Assembly (NCBI GenBank): GCA_947652605.1
Contig: OX393584.1
Span: 30,181,467 to 30,245,466 of the forward strand
DNA length: 64,000 bases
Direction: 5' to 3'
Origin: Elmis aenea
Taxonomy: Eukaryota; Arthropoda; Insecta; Coleoptera; Elmidae
Of the stretch, positions 1 through 10,900 are shown piece by piece; the first letter of the stretch is position 1, and the number at the start of each line of letters is the position of its first letter. Under the pieces are notes generated by a model, which worked only from the letters and a program-made list of their open reading frames with translations, ran no database searches and was not told the origin of the DNA. The position numbers were made by a program, and so were the translations under genes.

Positions 1-1
1 A

Positions 2-670
2 CGTAAACCTGACGAAGTAACTTGTCCGGTATGCAATAAGGAAACATCGGAAGATATAACTTTACATGTTGAAATGTGTTTACGTCATTCAGAAAGCAAT
101 GGTGGAGATAGCGATGAAAATATAGACGTGGAAGGTGGATTTGACGAATACGAATGGGCAGGACAGTCTCGTGTACGTGCAACATCGCTCCTGCAAGGCG
201 GAGTGTCCAACTTGGGCACTACATTAAGTATGGCCGATGAAGATGAAGATCTAGTTGTCGATGGAGACGACACCGATGTGTATGGCTTACCACAATATTC
301 AGAGAAGGATATAATTATGCTTAGTGGGGAAGAAGAAAATGTGTTACGAAAAGCAGTCTTAGGTCCTGGAACTGACCAACTACAAAAAGGTTCCAAGTTA
401 AAAAGCGAAGCAAGCATAAACACAGAAGAGGATCCGGTAGTAGAAGCTCTTAAATGTCGAATACGAGAACTAGAAAGTCGTGAACAAAGTAAAGACGATA
501 TTTATAAGTGTTTAATTTGTATGGAGCGTTATAGAACACCAGTTATTTCGGTGTGCTGTTGGCATGTCCATTGTGAACAATGTTGGCTGCAGACCTTGGG
601 CGCTAAGAAACTCTGTCCACAGTGTAATATGATAACGTCGCCTGCTGACTTGAGACGCATTTATATGTGA
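2..670 (+). CDS. RNF220: RNF220-type E3 ubiquitin ligase, C-terminal exon (partial)
   Basis: The reading frame is open from base 2 and ends at TGA 668-670; the 5' part lies outside the window. In order the fragment shows a CPVC...HVEMC zinc-finger-like segment at its start, an acidic low-complexity stretch (DEDEDLVVDGDD), a short predicted helix (VEALKCRIRELES) and a C-terminal RING: CLIC, then CCWHVHCEQC, then CPQC, ending only about 15 residues before the stop. This order and the terminal RING are characteristic of RNF220, an E3 ligase known in vertebrates to ubiquitinate transcriptional regulators such as Sin3B and to modulate Wnt and Hedgehog outputs. The insect role is inferred from family membership. 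The RING Cys/His ligands look intact, so I see no sign of a pseudogene. Confidence 0.93.
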   Translation, partial: RKPDEVTCPVCNKETSEDITLHVEMCLRHSESNGGDSDENIDVEGGFDEYEWAGQSRVRATSLLQGGVSNLGTTLSMADEDEDLVVDGDDTDVYGLPQYSEKDIIMLSGEEENVLRKAVLGPGTDQLQKGSKLKSEASINTEEDPVVEALKCRIRELESREQSKDDIYKCLICMERYRTPVISVCCWHVHCEQCWLQTLGAKKLCPQCNMITSPADLRRIYM

Positions 671-806
671 ACATTTGAAATTGTAAATAGAATTGTACAT
701 AATACCATGTTAATTGTAATTGCTAAGCGTTTTAGTATGTTGTTATAGTATAATAATGTTTTTATTTTTCACTTATGTGTCATATATTTAGCCTACATTT
801 ATGGTA

Positions 807-1081
807 ATTAAATCTTTATTTAAATCATAACGTGCATTATTATTTTGTAAACTTATTAATCACTTATCAAGTAAGACGTACGAGTAGGCCATAAGATTGC
901 TCAGTGTGTTAATTAGACTTGGTTAACGATGAACTACCTCTACGAGAGTTTGCAAGAACCCAAAAGACAGTCTAACACACACATCAATATATTAAAAATT
1001 AAGTGAACAATGTTACGTATTTTTTAAAGACATTCACTCTTTTGTTAGACAATCATGCAGATTTTTTTAAGAAAAAATAAA
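807..1081 (+). promoter_or_regulatory. Candidate poly(A) signals of RNF220
   Basis: An ATTAAA lies at 807-812, about 140 bp after the RNF220 stop, and a canonical AATAAA lies at 1076-1081. Either could end the transcript; the sequence alone does not decide. Confidence 0.35.
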
Positions 1082-1962
1082 ATTTTAACATGCTTATTAA
1101 CTTAATATTTTAAACTTTTTTAAAAGTGTATCGCCGGGCTTTTTTAAATTTTGAAACTTCTGGCTTAAGTTCAATTATGTTATTTCTCACTTTTGTGTGA
1201 TGATGTGCTGTTTTTATTTTCGAATATAAAATTTTGCGTTTTTTTTTTAAACCTAGATACCAATGGAAAAGCATTTTAAATTATGTGTAAACTGTTGTGG
1301 AGTTTACATCAAGATGGTGTTATCCGAATGAAACCCTTAATTACATTATTAAGATTGCAGGCAATGAAAAAAAATATTATTTTTAACACTTTTTATGGAA
1401 ATAAAGTACATGTCACATCTCGATTTAATGGAACGAATATCCCCTAAATCTTAATAATATAAAATTCATAGCTTCTATACAAAACTAAATCTTATTTTAA
1501 AAAAACTGTTTTGAATGAAAAAATAAATTATTCACTATTTGTTGACAACAAATACTACTACATAATTTTTACAACGTGAAAAACATGAAATGTAAATATT
1601 TATGATAGCTATAAAAAGTGGTTCTCTGCTCAGAGTAAATGGATGAATAGTAAATTTGAATGTTAATGTCTACAATTAATAATTATTGCAATTAAAATAT
1701 GGATTTATTGACTGTGTTCAAAGTCAGTTATTGCAATCGCGAACGTAGCCATCACCAAGTGTTACAGCTGTCAAAATTTAGTATTAGAATTTTGAAATTG
1801 TTTATTTAGTTTCGTGATGGTTGTCAACAAGTGCAATTTAATTATGTAGCGCAATTAATGTTGCCCTGCGTAAATTTTGTGATTTCGCGCTATAAGTATT
1901 CACCAAATTCTTGTTTATTAAAACTTGTTTTGAGATAACCTGACCTAACCTATACATTCAGG
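1082..1962. other. Intergenic, RNF220 to USP8
   Basis: AT-rich spacer between two head-to-tail genes. No ORF with recognisable homology and no repeat ends were found. The last few hundred bases before 1963 must hold the USP8 promoter and 5' UTR, but I see no TATA box or other core element that I could defend. Confidence 0.5.
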
Positions 1963-4900
1963 ATGAAAACTTATAAAGACTTGTATTTGGGAGACAGTAT
2001 AGAAGCTTTACAAGTTTTAGCGAAGATAAATAAAGCCGGAACTAAGAAAGTGAATCCCGAAATGTAAATTGGTATCATTTAGTTAACTATTTATATTTAG
2101 TTTCGATTGTTACAGGTTATCGGCACAAACTGCGGCAAAGTTGTACAGGAGTAGTCAAATGGATCTTTTAGATCAAGAGAAGACGTACATTTTACTTGTT
2201 AGATTCCTTTTAGTCTTTGACCAATTAGTTACTAGGCACAAAGATAGTGCTTATGTTCGTGTGTACTTGGATTCCGATGTACGTAAAGCAAAAGCACAGC
2301 TTGCCGAAATAGAGAACAGTTTGGCATATCGATACGAAAAAAATAGAAAGGAGAAGTTGTTAGCTAAACAATCTGAGGAAGTACCGGTTAAACCTCCTCC
2401 TATTAAAGATTCTTCGACCGTTTTTAATAATGGTGAGTTGTACTTGCTAGTTTTAGTCAAAATATTGTGACTTTGTGATTCGTTTAATTTTTAATACAAA
2501 AATTCAGATCTCGATAATTAAAATTTTATTTTTAGTGTCAATGATAACTTGCGCAGAATTGTTTAGCGCATTAATGAACAAAGAATTTAAAATCTTAATA
2601 ATGGACTGTAGGCCCGAGGCGGATTATCAAAAGTCTTCAGTCAAGAATGCGATATGTTTGAATATACCTGATTCATATATTCAATTAGGGTAAGATTCTA
2701 TCAACAAATTGATTTGATTACCCTTTAATATGTCTATTGTCTGTTCAGATTATCTGCTCACAAACTGGGAGAATTATTATCGCTCTATAGTAAACAGCTG
2801 TGGGATATAAGAGATTCGTTTGATGCGATCGTGTTACTCGACTGGAATACAACGTCCGAAAATTTTGTTACCTCAAAATTAAAGAAATTGCTCACCATAA
2901 TTACAGAAGTAAGAAATATAAAATTATTTACCCATGGTTTTTAATTTATTTATTTTTTCGTAGTGGGATTTTGATAGGAGTTATAAAGAAAAACCAGCAA
3001 TTTTAAATGGAGGCTATCAAGAGTGGAAAGATATTTATCCGACTCTGACTACGAACCCTCACGTTGTATATATCAGCACATACGATGATTTAGACGAACT
3101 TCTGGATCTCGATAATATTGTGTACCCCACTGACGCAGAACCTAAGGCCTACGTGAAAGAAGAAACAGTAGTCTTAGACGATGCCCAAAAATTATCACCA
3201 GGAGAAATACTTCAACAAGAAAAAGAACTAATGCTCCAGAATAAAAAGCTATCCGAAGAGCTGTTGCATGAACAACAGTTGCTACATGCCATAGTAAGTA
3301 AAATACATAATGCAAACGAAGCAGATTTACCGAAATTGAAAGAAGAGGAGGTAAAGAAGGAACAAACCATTGCCAGATTACGTGACCAGGAATCGAAGCT
3401 ATTAGAAAAGAAGTCGGAACTCGATGAGTCGTTCGATTCTGTTTGTTTGGACCCAAACGCCGAGAAAGAAGTCGGAATTGGTGTTGCGAACAGGTTGAAC
3501 GATATAAATAAGCTGCAAATCGAACATAATGAAATTTTGGAGGCCCGCAAGGCGGCTGAAGCTAAGCGGCTGCATTTACTAGATCAAGTTAGGCAGGCCA
3601 AGAAACCGACTGTTTCGATATCTGGAGAACCGTCCGACCTTAGAATTGATGAAATGGTCCAGCCAAAATCAAAACCTATCATTGACAGACGCACTAAACC
3701 AGTCGAAATATCGCCCCAGAAATTGTACATAGAAGGAATATATAAAATAGTGGTAAGTGTTTTGTTTCCTTTAATACCTATTTATTATACAGGGTGTCCC
3801 AGCCAAGACGAATTATTCGATAGCTCTGTTTTTAGTAATAACATTAAAAAAAGTTTAATATAAAAGTTGTTTGTAATCATTTACTACATAAACTAAAATT
3901 ATTTTCAACTATACAGTGTTTTGTTTTTGCGCTCTGATACCAAACATTGTTTTTTTTATATAGAACACCCTATATATTTTGTAATTTTTGGATGTAAAAT
4001 TAAATTCTCTTTCAAAATATTGTAGGTTGTTTATGGCTAAAATGAACCGTTTTTGAGTTAACGTTTTTTTGAAAGTTTGGACAGTGCAGACCTTTATAAG
4101 AATATTTATGTTCATTAACATAACAACACCAGAGCAAATTTACTCTGGTAATTTATTAGACAATAGTGTCATAGTGATTGTTGACTAGTTGCATTTTTAA
4201 AATAATATACACAGTGTTCGTTATACTCGGTCCTTTTCGCTATACGTGAAACGCATATAAGTCATCTTTTTTAAATAAAACACCCTATATATTTTTACAT
4301 TTTCTTGTAGAAAATTTAATTATCTTTCAAAGTTATTGAGCATGTTTTATATCTAAATATAATACTTTTGGAGTTATTTTGTTTTTTATGATTATTTGCG
4401 AGTATTTTACCTAACATATCAGTAGTAGCCTTTGAAAATTCAAAACAGTTTGTATGAACTGTCAACCAGAACGGTTAATCGGCACAATTTCCACTATTAT
4501 GCCACTAAAAATCCACATTTCTTAAGAGTTGTAGATACACAGCATAAATGGCACCAAATAACACCAGAATGCTGTGTATCTACAGTTCTCAAAAAATATG
4601 AATTTTTAGTGGCATAATAGTGGAAATTGTGCCGATTAACTCTTCTGGTTGACAGTTCATGCAAATTGTTTTGAACAACTTTGAACGATAATTAAATTTT
4701 CTACAAGAAAATTTAAAAATATATAAGGTGTTCCATTAAAACAAAAAAGATTTATATGCGTTTAAAGTTTAGCAAAATGGACCGAGTATAACGAACACCC
4801 TGTATATTATTTTAAAAATGTAACTAGTCAACAATCACTATGACACTATTGTCTAATAAATTACCAGAGTAAATTGCTCTGGTGTTCTTATGTTAATAAA

Positions 4901-7900
4901 TATAAATATTTTTATAAAGGTCTGCATCTGTCAGAATTTTCAAAAAAACGTTAATAACTCAAAAACGGTTCATTTTAGACATAAACAACCTATAATATTT
5001 TTGGAAAAGAATTTGATTTTACATCCAAAAATTACAAAATATACAGGGTGTTCTATATTTTTTAAAACAATGTTTGGTATCAGAGCACAAAAACAAAACA
5101 CTTTTATATAAAAAAAAATTTAATGTTATTACTTATAACAGAGCTATCAAATAATTCGTCTTGGGTAAGACACCCTGGTTGCGATCTTATGACTGTAAAA
5201 TTAATGTTGCATATCAGGGTTCATAAAAATATTATACAGGGTGTCCCAGTTTAGATTTCTAGCATGAGATCTCGCTTATTATAAGAGATACAGTTTTGTT
5301 TAAATTAGATGAATTATTCCTTAGTATAAGTGGAGTCACAATCAATTTTTAAAAGTCCAAAATTCCTCGTACTTCAGATGTTATAACAAAAAAAAAAAAG
5401 TTAAAATGTCCAATTTCTTTTTTCTCTCATAACTTTTTTGTCTTAATCATTAGAACAATTTTGTTTGTACCTTTTTAAAGTAATTTTTTTAATGTAAAAT
5501 GAAACCATTATTATAGATTTTCTTAACACCTACCATTTTTGAGATATTACCCCTAAGTTTATTTTTTCTTTTGGACCACGAAGTTGGCTATGGAATAGTT
5601 AAATGTGTTTTTTTTTCTCTTTTAAATGAGATATTACTTGCTATATCTATTTTTATAAATAAGTCACAAAATCAAGAAAAATCGTATTTTACCCATCACT
5701 TATCAAGCTATCTATGAAAATATAAACAAAAAACAACTAATTAAATGTATAATGACAGTTACTATTTGTCTGCGGTATCATTTATTAGAATTTCATATTA
5801 TTGTTGTGTAATTCGATAGTCTTTGTAGTAATTGTTATAATGATGGCTACATTTAGCACAAAATACCCAAAAAATCGTGTGAAAATTTTATAAGATTGTA
5901 TACTAAAAGTTACTAGTATGAAATTGATAAATACTTATGTGCCTTTAAAAGGAACAATGTCACTTTTAATCACATGACTAATTAATTTTTAGCATCACGT
6001 TTCTAAAAAAAATGCTGTGTAAAATAATACTGTATCATTCCTAAATATACAGATTCATATCAGTTTAACCAACCTATAACGCTTGATTGTTGTCAGTTTG
6101 TTGTCAATCCTGATAAAAGACACTATAAAGTTACTAACTTTTATACGGCAAGTAATCACAGTTTATAAATATTGTATTAAAAACGAGGTGTATGTTATCT
6201 GGATGTATTCGTTCATGTTGATAGCTTGAGAATATTTAATTTCACATTGCTCTGCACAAAGTATAGCTGCATTAGTGCAACATGTGGCTCTATTTCATGT
6301 ACGAATATTGTTTAAAGTTGAATATCTGCGAAATTCGTCCATATTTTATGTTCCGGGTGGGTACACAGCTTTTTTTTTAATTGGATATACGGTGGGGTAT
6401 GCTACAACAACAAAAATTTTAACGGACAGTTGTTACTTGTTAAAATCACGATATTACAACGAGCGCAAATGCTACAACGAACCATATGGACGAACAGCAT
6501 GCGCTTGCAAATGACGTGTCGGGGTACTTCCATTACCATTAAAGTTTAGTGTTCAGTTATAAGTTTAGTTCATGTATCTACTTATTTGCATGTTTAATAG
6601 TGAAAACATTTTTAGAACTATAATTTTTCTGTTAAAATGGTTGTTTTAAATTGCAACTGTGCTACTCTAGGGTGTGCACCTTGAACGGATTACCCCTAAA
6701 TACATATATCAATGTACACTAAAACAAACGGATGAAATTAGGTTCTGGAACCAATTCATTTGTTCTGGCATACCCCACTGTATCATTTGTTGGCACAAAA
6801 ATTCAAGTGGTAACCAATATCAAATTTCAAGATTTGTAATATTCGAGGTGCATATATTAAATAACGAGACTCGTTGCAAGAATGTGGTTTATTAATACAA
6901 TTATTCATTATCCTCTTCAACATACTTTCCTTGCCTATCTATACACTGTTGCATATGAATTTTCCATTGCTGGAAACGGTGCAAGTCAACAGGTGTTATC
7001 TCATCCACTAAAAATGGGTGCCTTCAATGCGGATTTCAACTTTGAGAAAAGTTAAAGGTCGCATGGAGCTAAACCCAGCGAGAAAGGTGGATGGTCCAAC
7101 ACTGGGATCTTCTTATTTTTAAAAGTAAAAAATTTCTCCTACTTCAGAAGTTACAGCAAAAAATATGAAAATGTCGAATTTCTTTTTTCTCATAACTTTT
7201 TTGTCTTAGTCATTAGATCAGTTTGTAGTAATTTTGTTACAATTATGGCTACATTTACAGATGATGAAAACTTTGACGTGTTAAGATGCATGCTACATTC
7301 TTTGCCATTAAAATTGTGTAGAAGCTGAGCGAATGTACTCAGAGCAGTCTCCTGAGATAAGGCAACGAAGTGCGCATACGATTAGAAATTTGACAATAAA
7401 TTTAAAAGAATATGGTTCCTTCGAAAAACAATCCAGAAATCCAATAAAATCAATGAAAAATTAAAATTTGCTGTTTCTACACATTTTTTATAGCAAAGAA
7501 TGTAGCATTTTAACATCTCAAACTTTTCATTAATTGTTAATGTACCCATAATTAAAATAATCAAATTACACAAAAATATTATAAAATTTCTGTAAATGAT
7601 ACTGTCATTTGACATTTAATTAGTTGTTTTTTGGTTTTATTTTCATAGATAGCTTGATAAGTGTTTGGTAAAATACGATTTTTCTAGTTTTTCCGAGTTA
7701 TTTATTTAAACAGATATGGCAAGTGATATCTCATTTGAGAAACAAAAAAAAAAGCACATTTACCTATTCCAAAACCAACTTGCCAAATTATGGGTGATAT
7801 CTACAAAATGAAAAGTGATAAAAAAATTCTAAAATAAGAGTTAGCTCCTGTCACATTTCTGTTGTAGTTAATTAATCTTCTACCCAAACTTGCTTATAAA

Positions 7901-10900
7901 AATCGTAGTAATGGAAATATATCACTGCATGCCAGTGGTATTTGTCACTAGTGTTGAGTTGTTATGCAAACTTTAATTTAGCCTTCGGTTCTTAATATGT
8001 GTATGTACTTTAATGGAAAATAAGTTATTTTACTTAAGTTTATTATTAAATAAATAAATGCTACGTGAGTTCATTTGATCGTAAAGTTCAAGGGATTAAA
8101 TACATATTGTACAGTGTGTCCAAAAGATATGGAATATGCTATATATCTCGGTAAATATCCACTTTAGGGAAAAAAATTTGAATAAAAGTTGTTTGGTACT
8201 TGATTTTCCACCATAGGACAAAATTAAAATATTTTTTTTTCGTATAATAAAAGCGCAATGAAAAACAATTGAATTTTTTTAAATGACAATACTCATTTGA
8301 TGAAGATTTTTTTTCTTTTCAATGCTGGGGTCACCTTAAAATATTTTTTTATGCTAAGAGGCTGAAGAATATCGAAAATTTAAAAGATCGTATTAGAGAA
8401 TAGATGAGGTCTATTACACCTGAAATGCTTGGTAACGTTATTAACGGAAAACTGAGTTTATCATTGCCAAGCGGTAAATGGTTTACATTTTGAACACTTA
8501 TTGTGGATTTCATCAAAAAATTTTAGTTCTTATGTTTTTGTAAGAAATAAATACTAAACAATTAAAATAATTTCAGAGTATTTTTACGTTTTTCTCAAAA
8601 AGTTAAGTAAGGGTACTAAACTTTTGCATCATTGAAAAGCGAAAAAAATTCTTTATCAAATGAGTATAATATATAATCTCATCATTTAAAAAAAAACAAT
8701 TGTTTTTCATTGCGCTTTTGTTATTCGAAAAAAAAAAAAAATTTATGGTGGAAAACCAAGTACCAAACAACTTTTATTCAAAACATTTTTCCCTAAAGTG
8801 GATATTTACTGAGATATATAGCATATTCCGTACCTTTTGAACGAACATACCATAAGTGATAATTTTTGTATGTATTCGTTGGAAAACTTTTAGTAATTTA
8901 CGGTATGTAGATTTTATTTGCCCTATTGATCTAACAGTGTTGTGTTTTTGTTAGGAAAATGGTCTAACTGGCTTAAGAAACATAAAAAATACGTGTTATA
9001 TGAATAGCATCATACAGTGTCTTCGCCATATTCCTGTTTTAATGAACTTCTACTGCAGTGGAATTTTTAGAAAACATATTACTCAACACCCTCCAACGTT
9101 ATCTAATGAATTTGCAAAGTTAATTCGTTTTTTATGGAGTAATGCTTATTCGATCATATCCCCAATAGAGTTTTACAGCAAACTAATTAGTTTTGAATCG
9201 GAATTTGGATTAGGCCAACATGAGGACTGTATACAATTTCTTCTTTCGCTTTTGTGTCATCTAAGTGACGATTGTCGCAGAGATATAAACGAAGAGCGAA
9301 ACATGCCAGAGTCAACGAAAGCGTGGTTCAAACAATTCGATGGAAAGCAATCGTTTTTCATTAATAATTTCTATCATCAAATACGTATCGATCAACCATG
9401 TACACAGTGCTCTTATTCGGGATTCAAGTTTGAAATGGAAAATGTTTTGTTTTTAAGTGTACCCAAGTATGATTTCCACCTACAAGACATTACTCAGGAG
9501 TACTTTAACACTACCCCTATCGAAGGATACTGTTGCAAAAAGTGCAAAGGACCAGTACTTTCCAAAAAGACAATTTGCTGCTATCCGACCATATTAGTTC
9601 TCGTACTTAAACGGTAAGTTTTATTGTTTTTATTATACACTTACGTGGTTTGATCAAGTAATACCCCTGGACTAGCATCATAAAACTTTATTTATAATTT
9701 AATTATTTAAAATCGAAGTTGTCACCTTTAAGATAATCTCCTGCACACTGCTGCTAGCTCCTTTTTAACTTCTAGAGGTACTCTAGGGTAGCTCACAACT
9801 TTTTTTAAATCTCATGAGTGGTTTAAAAACAACATAATTTTAACAAGCTTCATATTTTGGGAAACAAAGAGAAGTCACAAGGGGCAACTCAAATAAATAT
9901 GGAGGGTGAGGAAAAAAGGTGACAGTTTCTCGCCAAATACTGCATAAGCAGAAGGAAAAAGTAAGAATCTTTCTGGTCTTCTGTCAAGAGACGAGGAACA
10001 AACTTAACAACATCACTTGCGCCAAAAATATTGGTCAAATTGTCTTGACAAGACCCTATGATGTTCCTAGTTTTTTTGCCACCTCTCCAACAGTCAGTCG
10101 CTGGTTGACATAAATCAGTCCAAGAACTTTGAAAACGTTTTCGTCGTAGAGGTTTCATCACTTTGATTGAATTTTTTCCTTTAAAACGTTTAAATCAATC
10201 AAAACACGTGATCCAACTCAGGGCATCGTCCCCAAAGGCCAAAAGTGTATATGTTTTTGTCCCTGTGTTTCCAAGTCTAAAACAAAAGTTTACACAGGCA
10301 CTATTCTTCAGCCTTAAAGAAACTTGGAAAAACTTAAATTACAACACTCCCAACCGAAATGATTTTTTTATACGTAGCAAAACGGTTATAAACTCAAAAC
10401 TGAATATCTTACAGTATACCTTATCACTATTTTTCCCTATCCACGCATACAAAATATGGAGTGACATAAGCAATCCGGGTATTATTTGATCGTACCATGT
10501 ATACACCTCGTTAATGATTAGGACCAGTGTATTGGTTTTCTATTGATACAACAAAACAATATTTCGATAAAAAAATATGGTGGAGTTGTTAATACAGGGT
10601 GTCCCAAATTCAAGGCTTAACACTAAGAACTGCTTACATAGATGTATATATCTATCATTCTATCTACCATTTATGCAGTGCTGTGCAAAATTAAAAAAAA
10701 AAAGGTTAGGTTTGGGTCTCTTTCTGATTGTTTTTTTTCCAATTTTTCTAACTTACCTCTGTTTACCTTCATAGCCTCCTTAAAAATATTACTTTAATAA
10801 TTAACAATAAAATCGTGTTATTTTGGAAAATATCAATTTTATGTATTAAACAGGCTAAATGTTTGTGAAAGGCAATTAAACTTTGTTACTGTGTTAAAAA

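Noticed and set aside
3142..3550. Two minus-strand open frames
   Set aside because: They are antisense shadows of the USP8 coiled-coil exon.
6275..6514. 79-codon open frame
   Set aside because: It lies inside a degraded transposon, with no recognisable family and no splice or poly(A) context.
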